DNA of 64,000 nt, taken from NCBI GenBank assembly GCA_018242045.1, contig JAFECR010000023.1, forward strand, positions 56,413-120,412. The letters are read 5' to 3'. The translations under genes were made by a program, and so were the position numbers. This document shows, piece after piece, positions 1 to 8,357 of the stretch; position 1 is the first letter of the stretch, and the number at the start of each line of letters is the position of its first letter. Source of the DNA: Pseudomonadota bacterium. GTDB lineage: Bacteria; Pseudomonadota; Gammaproteobacteria; Berkiellales; Berkiellaceae. Below the pieces are notes generated by a model that was given only the letters and a program-made list of their open reading frames with translations, was not told the DNA's origin and made no database searches.

Positions 1-35
1 TCAAAGTGGAAGCAGTATATATTAGAGGGAATAAT

Positions 36-695
36 TTATAAGCAGTAACGCTTTGGATGATTAAACTTACGGTTCTTTAAAAAATACTTAACCTGATTTA
101 TTGCAGCCTTGTTACTCATGATAAAAGTATGCGAACAGGGTAATACAATATGATCGCTCATTCCTTCTAATTTTGTACTTTCAATAGTCACTTTGCCATC
201 GTTATCTTTGGGTAAAATAAAATAAGATATGGGATCAAGACATACATTACCTGCGATTACTCCAAATGTATGCTGTATTTTTGGAAAGGGATTTTTAAGA
301 GCAAAATCAGTGGTTAATTCATTGCCAGCTGGGCCATAAAAGTGTTTATATAATAGGTTATCTTTTAAAAAATCTGCCACCTCAGAACCTTGGTTAGGAG
401 GTGCCAACAAAACAACGTTCCCTATGTTGGTAATTGGATATTTTGCTAATAATTCACGCAGTATTAAGCAACCCATAGAATATGCAACAAAATGCATCAT
501 TCCTTCTCTTTCTTGGGATAATCTATTTATTTCGTCAAAAATAATAGGTGCGATTTCAGTGATGGTTTTCTTTCTTGATGGGTAATCAATATTAAGGACG
601 TGATAACCTTCTTTCAAGAGCGCTTTTTCCAAGGTATGCATGGATCGCTTAGTTCTTGCTATGCCATGTAATAAAACAACGTATTCTTTTTTCAT
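36..695 (-). CDS. alpha/beta hydrolase, lipase/PGAP1-like
   Basis: Small serine hydrolase of 219 residues. The sequence starts with an oxyanion-type HGIARTKRS segment (residues 10-18). It has a nucleophile elbow AYSMGC with Ser73, a LLAPPNQGSEVAD strand-turn typical of class 2 and PGAP1-like lipases, a candidate acid Asp166 in NDGKVTIESTKL and a candidate His189 in CSHTF. No signal peptide is evident, so it is probably cytoplasmic. It is the last gene of a minus-strand run, 13 bp after the P-loop NTPase gene, so co-transcription is likely. The substrate is unknown; an ester or acyl lipid is the usual choice for the family. The fold and catalytic triad are well supported; the role is not. Confidence 0.8.
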   Translation of the reverse strand: MKKEYVVLLHGIARTKRSMHTLEKALLKEGYHVLNIDYPSRKKTITEIAPIIFDEINRLSQEREGMMHFVAYSMGCLILRELLAKYPITNIGNVVLLAPPNQGSEVADFLKDNLLYKHFYGPAGNELTTDFALKNPFPKIQHTFGVIAGNVCLDPISYFILPKDNDGKVTIESTKLEGMSDHIVLPCSHTFIMSNKAAINQVKYFLKNRKFNHPKRYCL

Positions 696-708
696 AAGGT
701 TGCATGCG

Positions 709-1281
709 TTATAGCACGCTGAACAAACAACTTTCTAATTTTTTTACTCTAGTTAAACGATCTCCCCAGAGTTCAATGATTTTTGGATGTCCATATCTTG
801 GAAAGATATCGCATACATCATCACGATATATTTTTTTGAAAGCGCTGTCAGCTGCACGACGATAAGTTGGATTTTCTTCTGGGTATTCAATAATATGTTC
901 TTTAGTCATGGGTAAAAAGAAAATAAAATCTAAGTTGTTTAACGCTTTTTTAACTTCAGGAAACCTCTCAGAAATCTCAGTATCATGAATATTAACATCA
1001 TCATTTTGAAGAATGCACAGGGCATAAGCTATAAAATCAATAGGACATCTATCAAAAATAACATTCGTTTTGCTTGCGTGTTGGTTAAGATCTTCAATAC
1101 TTTGGTCAAGCTGTTCCACCAAACTTTCAATTGTGGGTTCAAGCGATAATTCTATTTCTTTTTGGTTTTGTAAGTGATAATAAGGCTCAATGACAGTGCT
1201 GTACTCTGGATGCGCTTTTATAAAGTCTGCTATTAAGGTACTTTTGCCCATATAATGAGTACCTGAAACCGCTATATACAT
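709..1281 (-). CDS. P-loop NTPase (AAA/NadR kinase-like)
   Basis: A 190-residue nucleotide-binding protein that opens directly with a Walker A loop, GTHYMGKST (residues 7-15). It also has a DRCPIDF segment near the middle, like the Asp-containing motif of small-molecule kinases and AAA_28/NadR-type ATPases. It lies between the FadL-like gene (23 bp upstream) and the alpha/beta hydrolase gene (13 bp downstream), suggesting one transcript. The family includes nucleotide or nucleoside kinases and ATPases of unknown substrate, so I cannot name the reaction. Confidence is high for the P-loop fold and low for function. Confidence 0.7.
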   Translation of the reverse strand: MYIAVSGTHYMGKSTLIADFIKAHPEYSTVIEPYYHLQNQKEIELSLEPTIESLVEQLDQSIEDLNQHASKTNVIFDRCPIDFIAYALCILQNDDVNIHDTEISERFPEVKKALNNLDFIFFLPMTKEHIIEYPEENPTYRRAADSAFKKIYRDDVCDIFPRYGHPKIIELWGDRLTRVKKLESCLFSVL

Positions 1282-1304
1282 AATTTCACGCTCTTAAGTC
1301 ATCG

Positions 1305-2591
1305 CTAACCAAACTTATAGGTCGCATTTACGCCAAGGAAATAGACACCGACATTGGCAAATTGTCCAACGATATCGCCTTTAATCGGTCCATGGCTATT
1401 CACATCTAAATTACCACCATAAATATATTCAAAAGCCGCACCTACATCTAAGCATTTTAACATGCTATGCTTTGTGCCAATGCCAAAACGCCAGGCAGAA
1501 TTTGCTGGTGCGGCGATAGAAACATTGGCTGAATCTTGAAAACGACTATCATAACCGATGCCAAAATTTAACAGCCAAAAGGCAGATATTTGATGTTGAA
1601 ATCCAGCAGCGCCATGCCATGTATTTTTATAATTTCTATTTATAGTAAGACTGATGGGATCTGTGGAATCAATGCCCACATCAACTTTACCAAATTTTGA
1701 CCACGCTTGCCAACCAATACTGCCCAGAAAAGCCCAGGTTGGAGAAAATTGATGATAGATACTACCCATAATCGTTTGAGGCACTTTAATGCCAATATCG
1801 ACCTCTGCATCTAATAAGCCATTTCTACGGAGTATAAAATTGAGTGATGGGCTGTTATCCGTGAAGGTTGCCGTAGAAGAAAAATTGAGTTTAATCTGCG
1901 AAGTGTAAGTCACACCAATCCGTGTACAAGGATTAAATTCATATAACGCGCCAAGATTGACACCATACCCCCATTCTCTAGCGGATAGGCTAAGTTCACT
2001 GTCATGAAAATTAAATAATTGAAAAGGGGAATTATTAATTCTGGTTTTGCTTCTTAAAATACCGTACATAAATACTGGGCCCGCACCAAGAGAGAGTTTT
2101 TCATTAACTCGATAAGCTAAAGTGGGTTGGATTGAACTGCCAATTAATGTATCTTTAACTGCGGTATATCGGCCAACCCAATCGCCATCATACTTTATCA
2201 CTGCCCCGAAGTTACCATAGATCCCAAGGCCTATTTTAAAATTTTCCGTTATACTTTGGTTGTAAAAAAAGCTACCACCTGGAAATGCTTTAATAGGATT
2301 GCCGCCGCTCTCAAAACCCAAAAAGGGTGATGCGCTGTTAATATTAAAATCTATATCTTCGTAAAGCCCTTGCACACCAATAAATGTTTGATTACCTTGC
2401 AGACGAGTCATTCCTGCAGGGTTGGTGTAGATTGTGGACGGATCTTGTGCGCGTGCACTGTAGCCTGCTGAGGCTAAGCCAATATCATCAGAACCTATTT
2501 CATATAATATAACGCCGCCTGCTTGAGCTTTTAATGAAAGTGTGGTGCACAAGAGAGTATAAAGTATTTTATTAAGATAATTTTGAGACAT
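1305..2591 (-). CDS. FadL/OmpP1/TodX-family outer membrane transporter
   Basis: A 428-residue outer membrane beta-barrel of the FadL family, which takes up long-chain fatty acids and other hydrophobic compounds. An N-terminal signal peptide ends near KAQAG. The mature N-terminus shows the family's GSDDIGLASAGYSARAQDP region followed by the NPAGM motif. Alternating beta-strand sequence runs to a C-terminal strand ending in NATYKFG, an aromatic-rich terminus as expected for BamA recognition. The gene follows the sulfatase/HAD genes on the same strand with an 86-bp gap, so the cassette may pair uptake of a hydrophobic sulfated substrate with its hydrolysis; that link is inference. Confidence 0.88.
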   Translation of the reverse strand: MSQNYLNKILYTLLCTTLSLKAQAGGVILYEIGSDDIGLASAGYSARAQDPSTIYTNPAGMTRLQGNQTFIGVQGLYEDIDFNINSASPFLGFESGGNPIKAFPGGSFFYNQSITENFKIGLGIYGNFGAVIKYDGDWVGRYTAVKDTLIGSSIQPTLAYRVNEKLSLGAGPVFMYGILRSKTRINNSPFQLFNFHDSELSLSAREWGYGVNLGALYEFNPCTRIGVTYTSQIKLNFSSTATFTDNSPSLNFILRRNGLLDAEVDIGIKVPQTIMGSIYHQFSPTWAFLGSIGWQAWSKFGKVDVGIDSTDPISLTINRNYKNTWHGAAGFQHQISAFWLLNFGIGYDSRFQDSANVSIAAPANSAWRFGIGTKHSMLKCLDVGAAFEYIYGGNLDVNSHGPIKGDIVGQFANVGVYFLGVNATYKFG

Positions 2592-2677
2592 AGATGCATC
2601 CTAGCTAGACTGTAAACTTAAATTAAAAGACGCTTGTATGATTCATGATATCGTAACATGTCAATGAAGCAAAAAAG

Positions 2678-3658
2678 TTAATCTTTCCAAATATGTTTCC
2701 AGTCTTCTTTCATATTTATTAAAACCCATCCATGGGTTTTAGCCGCATCTAAAGCTTTATCTAGTTTGCCAACCATGGTATCCCGATCATATTTATATTC
2801 TCTTTGGGCATCAGTATGATGTACGATCATGGCGAGTTTTGGTCCTGTGCCTTCTGATGTCCACGCCAACATTTGATAATCACCATCGGAATTGCCAAAG
2901 GCAGCGATAGGTCTTATGCCAATATCCGTTTCAATAGCAATCGGCTTTCCTGATTTATCATCGATAAATTCCATATGAGGAAGCCGCATTAAAACATGTT
3001 TACCCTTTTGTTCTTGATAGGCAAGCTTAATGGTACTACCAATGACTTGCCACGGTGGAACATCATAACTTTGCTCAGTAAAAGTGCGCATAAATTCAAC
3101 GCCTCCTCCTGAGACAATAAAGGTTTTAAAACCATTTGCTCTTAGATAATCCATTAATTCTATCATGGGTTGGTAAACGAGTTTGGTGTAAGCAACTTTG
3201 AATCTGGGATGTTGTGCTGTCTTTAACCAATTTCTTACAATTTCATTAAAAGCATCGCTTGTGATCCCTGCATGCGTTATCATCACAATTTGATAAATTT
3301 CTGATTCATTTAAATGAGCAAGTTTGTTTACATCATTTTCAATAATGGCTTTAAAGGGTTGCTGGCTTTTCCACTCAGGATGTTCAGGTGCTAGAACTTT
3401 GATGCGATCAAGCGCAAAGGCAAACTGAACGTATATCGGATGCTCAACCCATAACGTGCCATCATTATCAAATACAGCAATACGCTTATTTTCAGCGACA
3501 TAATTTTTTGAATTTTGCTGGGTTGTCGTTGAAACAAAATGGATAATAGTTTGTTTTGCATTACCATCGTTCCAACTTGGCAAAGGATCATTAGCAAAAA
3601 TTGTCGTTGAAAAAAATAATAGTGCCCCATAGGTTAGTAATCGTATCTTTAGATTCAT
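2678..3658 (-). CDS. exported HAD-superfamily phosphatase
   Basis: A 326-residue haloacid dehalogenase-type phosphatase with an N-terminal signal peptide (about residues 1-22, cleavage after IFA). Motif I is FDNDGT with nucleophile Asp64 and acid/base Asp66. FIVSGGGVEF supplies motif II and AFGNSDGDYQML the metal-binding motif IV. The overall pattern resembles phosphoserine-phosphatase-like exported HAD proteins. It starts 35 bp after the sulfatase stop, on the same strand, so it is probably part of the sulfatase operon and acts in the periplasm. The phosphate-ester substrate cannot be told from sequence. Confidence 0.85.
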   Translation of the reverse strand: MNLKIRLLTYGALLFFSTTIFANDPLPSWNDGNAKQTIIHFVSTTTQQNSKNYVAENKRIAVFDNDGTLWVEHPIYVQFAFALDRIKVLAPEHPEWKSQQPFKAIIENDVNKLAHLNESEIYQIVMITHAGITSDAFNEIVRNWLKTAQHPRFKVAYTKLVYQPMIELMDYLRANGFKTFIVSGGGVEFMRTFTEQSYDVPPWQVIGSTIKLAYQEQKGKHVLMRLPHMEFIDDKSGKPIAIETDIGIRPIAAFGNSDGDYQMLAWTSEGTGPKLAMIVHHTDAQREYKYDRDTMVGKLDKALDAAKTHGWVLINMKEDWKHIWKD

Positions 3659-3693
3659 ATTTCCCTCTGGTATTATCTCTTTTTCGGCAACTT

Positions 3694-5337
3694 TTAATCC
3701 CCGTTGTGATGATTTATTAATTCCTCAACTTGTTGTTTAACCGCTTCCAAATTGAATGATGCAGGCGATTGCATTGGAGGAAATGCGACAGCTGTTTCAG
3801 CTAGCGCTTTTACTTTATCTTGAACAAAGACAAAGCGCCAAAATTCTCTTGCCATAAAGTCGTTTAAATACGCAGGTGAACCGACAGTCACATTCATTTC
3901 TTGCAGTCTTTCGAATGGATCTTGCCGTAAATTTGTTATTGTAGGCATATTAAGAGGTTCTTTTGCACCCACCCAGCCATCTTTTTGATCGATAAAACGA
4001 AATTTGAAATCATCGATTCGGATAGCACCTAAACGTGCTTCTGCAAAATAAAAAATCTCATGCCGATTAGAAGGGCCTTTGCCGGTGATAAGATCCAACT
4101 GGTTATAGCCATCTAAATGAACTTTATAATCTTTGTCACCTAATTTTTTCCCTGCTTTTAACTCTTCCACAATATTAGGATTACCAGCGGCTGCAACGAG
4201 TGTTGGGAACCAATCTAGCCCCGAGAACATGCCATTTTCTACTTTGCCAGTTGGCACATGATTTGGCCAGCGAATCAGTGCTGGGACACGAAAACCGCCT
4301 TCATAAATGGTACCTTTTGCTTGTTTAAAGGGGGTCATTCCACCATCAGGCCAGGTAAAGACTTCTGCGCCATTATCAGTAGTAAAAACAACAATCGTAT
4401 TTTCGTCCAGGCCATTATCTTTCAGATATTTCATTACTTCACCAACAACATCATCTAATTGGGCCATGCCTGCTTCTTCTTTGCCATAATTGGTATCTGA
4501 ATTCATCATGGCGGTGTATTTATCGGATAGATATGTCCAAATATGCATACGGGTAGGGTTTAACCATACAAAAAATGGTTTACCGTCATTTCTTGCTTTA
4601 TCCATAAAAGCTAATGTTTTTTTGAGAATTTCATCATCGATCGTTTCCATACGTTTTGGGCTAAGAGGACCTTCATCGGTAATTTTTTGTTTACCAACAA
4701 TTCCCCAACGTGGCATGTTGGTGGTGTCATCTTCAGTGGTTGCTTCACATTGCACCATATTACGCGGACCATATTGTTCACGGAATTTTGGATCTTTAGG
4801 ATAGGAATACCAATAGGGATCGGACATTGCATCTAAATGGTATAAATAACCAAAATATTGGTCAAATCCATGTAGACAAGGTAAATATTTATTGAGATCG
4901 CCCAAATGATTTTTACCAAATTGGCCTGTAGCATAGCCCATATCTTTTAATACAGTTGCAATGGTGGGCGCTTTATCGGGCATACCCACATCTGCGCCCG
5001 CTTGGCCAACGGTGGTTAATCCTGTACGAATCGGTAATTCACCTGTAATAAAATTGGCTCGTCCAGCAGTACAACTTGCTTCTGCGTAATAATCTGTAAA
5101 ACGCATTCCTTCAGCAGCAATTTTATCTAAATTGGGGGTTTTACCAGACATCATACCTTGATGATACGCGCCAATATTAAACCAACCGATATCATCGCCC
5201 ATAATAACAATAATATTAGGTTGTTTGGAGGAAGCGGGTTTTTGTGCTTTAGGAGTTTTAGCTTCCATCGGGAGTGAAATAATCGATAACGTTGTTGCCA
5301 AGATGATAGATTGACAGATGTTTGAAAATTGACGCAT
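3694..5337 (-). CDS. type I sulfatase (arylsulfatase), exported
   Basis: A 547-residue formylglycine-dependent sulfatase with a signal peptide (about residues 1-26). The metal-binding start VIMGDDIGW (Asp48/Asp49) and the modification motif CTAGR (Cys89-Arg93) are visible. This is the C-x-A-x-R variant of the usual C-x-P-x-R, and Cys89 should become formylglycine. FTTDNGAE gives the later Asp-Asn metal ligands. The length matches arylsulfatase A-type enzymes. The formylglycine-generating enzyme gene is immediately upstream (70 bp), exactly the partner needed. It probably removes sulfate from an aryl or alkyl sulfate ester in the periplasm; the natural substrate is unknown. Confidence 0.93.
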   Translation of the reverse strand: MRQFSNICQSIILATTLSIISLPMEAKTPKAQKPASSKQPNIIVIMGDDIGWFNIGAYHQGMMSGKTPNLDKIAAEGMRFTDYYAEASCTAGRANFITGELPIRTGLTTVGQAGADVGMPDKAPTIATVLKDMGYATGQFGKNHLGDLNKYLPCLHGFDQYFGYLYHLDAMSDPYWYSYPKDPKFREQYGPRNMVQCEATTEDDTTNMPRWGIVGKQKITDEGPLSPKRMETIDDEILKKTLAFMDKARNDGKPFFVWLNPTRMHIWTYLSDKYTAMMNSDTNYGKEEAGMAQLDDVVGEVMKYLKDNGLDENTIVVFTTDNGAEVFTWPDGGMTPFKQAKGTIYEGGFRVPALIRWPNHVPTGKVENGMFSGLDWFPTLVAAAGNPNIVEELKAGKKLGDKDYKVHLDGYNQLDLITGKGPSNRHEIFYFAEARLGAIRIDDFKFRFIDQKDGWVGAKEPLNMPTITNLRQDPFERLQEMNVTVGSPAYLNDFMAREFWRFVFVQDKVKALAETAVAFPPMQSPASFNLEAVKQQVEELINHHNGD

Positions 5338-5407
5338 AGATGCCCCTTATATCTACATCCAGTATTGTTTGTGATAAGACAATAGATATAAGTATTAGCA
5401 GGATTTT

Positions 5408-6445
5408 TTAATCTTGAGCATTTCTCACTAAGCGAAAACCAATATGGGATGTGCCTGTGTCAGGAGTCTCACCTCGTCGAGCACAAGGGCGGTAACTTTC
5501 ACAATAATCAACATGACAAAGAAATGATCCGCCTTTTATGACGCGTTTTATTGTATAAATATCTAGTGGATCAAAACTATTCGAAGGTCCCGTTGGATTA
5601 TGACAGATCGGATTTTCATTTGCATGGGTATCAGCGCGATACCAATCATTTGTCCATTCCCAGACATTCCCGACCATGTCATATAATCCATACCCATTTG
5701 GCGCAAATGCTTTAACAGGAGAGGTGCCTATATAGCCATCTTCTGCAACGCCATGATGTGGAAATTGCCCTTGAAAAGTATTTGCCATAAATTTGCCATG
5801 GGGTCTAAATTCATCTCCCCAAGGAAAGCGTTTGTCTTTCAAACCACCTCGGGCTGCAAATTCCCATTGTGCTTCGGTGGGTAACTTTTTACCTATCCAT
5901 TTAGCGTAAGCGTTTGCATCTTCCCATGAAACATGAACCACAGGATGATTTTCACGTCCTTTGATTTCACTTTTTGGCCCTTCAGGGTGACGCCAATTTG
6001 CACCAGCGGTCCATCGCCACCAAAGGGTAAGATTGTTAAGTGGAACAGGATGCGCAGGTGGTGTAAAAACCAGAGATCCAGGCACTAATTTTGAATCATC
6101 AGGCTTAGGTGTATGAGGGGGTAACTGGGCTTTTAATTGCTCCCAATCTGGCTTTTTCTCAGCCGTTGTTATATATCCAGTTGCATTGACAAATTTTTGA
6201 AAGTCAGCATTTGTGACAAGATGTTCATCCATCCAAAAACCATCGATTTTAACTTGATGCGCAGGTCTCTCATTGAGCATGCTTAGTGGATCGTTTGTTC
6301 CCATGGTAAATTCACCTCCTGGGATCCACTTCATAGATGATGTTGCTTTTGGGGAAATAAAATTTTGGTAATGTGGATAAAAATAAAGCGCAAGCGATCC
6401 CGTAATTGCGATACTGACGATAAGAATACCAATCCTTTTAGTCAT
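5408..6445 (-). CDS. formylglycine-generating enzyme (sulfatase-maturing), membrane-anchored
   Basis: FGE-sulfatase (SUMF1-type) protein that oxidises the sulfatase active-site Cys to formylglycine. The C-terminal part reads GGSFLCHVDYC followed by ESYRPCARRGETPD and HIGFRLV, the segment that carries the two catalytic copper-binding cysteines of true FGEs, five residues apart (about residues 310 and 315). I place the start at ATG 6445, because AAGGAAAG lies 5 bases upstream; an in-frame GTG at 6475 lacks such a site. The N-terminus (TKRIGILIVSIAITGSLALYF) is a signal anchor, so the catalytic domain should face the periplasm. It heads the sulfatase cassette. Paralogs of this fold can have other substrates, but the cysteine pair and the adjacent sulfatase make the call strong. 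Confidence 0.93.
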   Translation of the reverse strand: MTKRIGILIVSIAITGSLALYFYPHYQNFISPKATSSMKWIPGGEFTMGTNDPLSMLNERPAHQVKIDGFWMDEHLVTNADFQKFVNATGYITTAEKKPDWEQLKAQLPPHTPKPDDSKLVPGSLVFTPPAHPVPLNNLTLWWRWTAGANWRHPEGPKSEIKGRENHPVVHVSWEDANAYAKWIGKKLPTEAQWEFAARGGLKDKRFPWGDEFRPHGKFMANTFQGQFPHHGVAEDGYIGTSPVKAFAPNGYGLYDMVGNVWEWTNDWYRADTHANENPICHNPTGPSNSFDPLDIYTIKRVIKGGSFLCHVDYCESYRPCARRGETPDTGTSHIGFRLVRNAQD

Positions 6446-6523
6446 CAATCTTTCCTTAAATAATTCGATATCCACTCAGTGGGTTAATGCTACAATATAA
6501 GTATAGATCCTCGCCTAAGCATG

Positions 6524-6588
6524 CCCCGTATTTGATGCGCAATTCAAACTGGAAAGAATATGTACGCTTCCCAGTTTAAATTTAGATC
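6524..6588. repeat. dispersed intergenic palindromic repeat, copy B
   Basis: Intergenic DNA between the FGE gene and the 563-residue protein. It holds the unit CCCGTATTTGATGCG, then TTCAAACTGGAAAGAATATG, then an inverted copy CTTCCCAGTTTAAATTTAG. The arms AAACTGGAAAG (from 6546) and CTTCCCAGTTT (ending 6578) form a near-perfect stem. Related units occur at the very left edge (1-20) and near 34702, 46531 and 63726. The 18 bases 6568-6585 match 46542-46559 exactly in reverse complement. No T-run follows, so it is not a standard terminator. Confidence 0.6.
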
Positions 6589-6629
6589 ACGGCTTCGCTA
6601 AAGCGATGCAGGGCAAGCAAAATTCAATT

Positions 6630-8321
6630 TTAAGCTCGGTTTAATTTTGTAAGAGGAACCCGCGCTAGCAAGGATTTGTCTTGCTTTTGTTGTGCTTCGT
6701 AACCTGCGTAAAATGCTTTTGGCGATCGATAAGCTTGCCATGAACAAAGACCAAAAATTTGGTTTTTGGTACTTTTTGCTGATTTTCGTCCAATGTTAAA
6801 GGCACTTAATTGAATATTATTTAGCTTGTCTAAATCATGTTGAGTTTTTTGCTGGTACTGATGATGTTGCGATTTTTTAAATTCGTTACGTGCAAGCCTT
6901 ATGATTTCAAGACCAACAAAAGCAATCACAACACTTGCAAGGGTTGCTGTCCAGCTTGCTGTAAGGCCAATTAAAAGTGCTTGACCTGATTTTACCAAAG
7001 CACCAACAAATAATGCTGAAATGACAGACCATTTAATCTTAGATAAGATAGAGAGTGCTGGTTTTGTTTGAGGGGTTAAAACGACCGGCACTTCTAGGGG
7101 CTTATTATGAATTTGATGCAGTAAATGAGAGATTGTGAGATAGGCTTCTTTCATTTTTGTATTAAAGATGGGGTTAAAATTATTTCCCTTTCTTGCTAAG
7201 TTTTCTGCAATAGCAGCATCAACACTACCATAATTCATTTCATTGCCAAAAGGTGCGTGAGGATCGGAGCAGTTAGTTGTTGCTGTTTTGTATTTCTTTG
7301 AAGTTTGAGCTAGCATATCATCCTTGGTGCTAGCAAATTCTAACCCATTTTTTGTGCAAAGGGTTTCAATCTCTTTTAATATTTCATCCAGACGTTGGTT
7401 GTTTGTTTCACGGTAATATGGCAGTTCTATTCTTTTGATTTGGCTTCTTGACTCTGGTGAAAGTTTAAGCAATTGCTGAATACCTTTAAGAACACCTATC
7501 GCCAGGTTTTCAGAAAGCTTATTTTTAGCTTCGCCTTCTAGCCCATTGAGAAAAAAACCAGCACCGTACTTAAGAAATTTAAAGTTTAATTCAGCTTGCG
7601 GTGCTGCTGATTTTGCTTGAGCATTAAGTGTAGTTGCAGCCAGAATAAAGTCTTGCATAATAAACGCTTGATAAGCGATAGTATCAAATAAAACAGCTTT
7701 ATCTTTAAACTTTCCCGTTAAAAAGCGGCTTTGCGTATCTTGTTGTGCTTTTTCTAATGTAAATTTCTTCTCACCGACGGTATTTTCATAAATTTCATCA
7801 TCAAGCGCGCCTTTAGGAAAATCTCCTTCTTGACTGATAAGAACATGCCGACCTGTGTTATCAAGCTGTTGAAATTGTAATCCTGGCAGATCGCAAATAT
7901 AAACTTCTTGATTGAGCTCCTGAGGTTCACCTCCTGGAAAGCCACCAAAATGTGTTGCGATATCCTTCCCGACCATCACACAATGTTTGGCTAAATCACG
8001 CAAGGCAATAATTGTCTCATTGCTAATCCCTGGGTATTGTGCGTATTTGATGATGCCGTTGGTATTTGCCCTTTCATTTCTGGCAATCGCAATAAGATCA
8101 ATTAAAGTCATTTTTTGTTTAATTTCGTATTGCTTGCCAGAGGGTTCAAAATTGTCATTGATATAGGAGCCAATTTCGAATTTAGTTCCATAGAATTTAG
8201 GCGCAATTTTTTCTAGTGCTTTTTCTACCCAAGCTGGGGCAAAGGCTTTAACCTGTTCGTCGTCTCCTATTGACTTAATATCTTGCTGATCTCTAAATAC
8301 AATAATGTTGCTTTTTAGCAC
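6630..8321 (-). CDS. hypothetical protein with two membrane spans and shared C-terminal tail
   Basis: A 563-residue protein I do not recognise. The GTG start at 8321 is supported by AAGGAG 7 bases upstream. The first ~410 residues look globular, with no motif I can name. Residues ~425-475 form two hydrophobic segments (SALFVGALVKSGQALLIGL and WTATLASVVIAFVGLEII). The last ~45 residues, FNIGRKSAKS...SWQAY...AFYAGYEAQQ, match the tails of the two F-box proteins that follow (FDLGKEAQNS...CYQTY...AFQAGRKAQE). The three genes are adjacent on the same strand, so they probably form one expanded family. A host-directed protein is possible but only inferred from the neighbours. Confidence 0.7.
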   Translation of the reverse strand: MLKSNIIVFRDQQDIKSIGDDEQVKAFAPAWVEKALEKIAPKFYGTKFEIGSYINDNFEPSGKQYEIKQKMTLIDLIAIARNERANTNGIIKYAQYPGISNETIIALRDLAKHCVMVGKDIATHFGGFPGGEPQELNQEVYICDLPGLQFQQLDNTGRHVLISQEGDFPKGALDDEIYENTVGEKKFTLEKAQQDTQSRFLTGKFKDKAVLFDTIAYQAFIMQDFILAATTLNAQAKSAAPQAELNFKFLKYGAGFFLNGLEGEAKNKLSENLAIGVLKGIQQLLKLSPESRSQIKRIELPYYRETNNQRLDEILKEIETLCTKNGLEFASTKDDMLAQTSKKYKTATTNCSDPHAPFGNEMNYGSVDAAIAENLARKGNNFNPIFNTKMKEAYLTISHLLHQIHNKPLEVPVVLTPQTKPALSILSKIKWSVISALFVGALVKSGQALLIGLTASWTATLASVVIAFVGLEIIRLARNEFKKSQHHQYQQKTQHDLDKLNNIQLSAFNIGRKSAKSTKNQIFGLCSWQAYRSPKAFYAGYEAQQKQDKSLLARVPLTKLNRA

Positions 8322-8357
8322 GAAAGTACTCCTTAAGTGAAAGTTATATCTTTTAAA

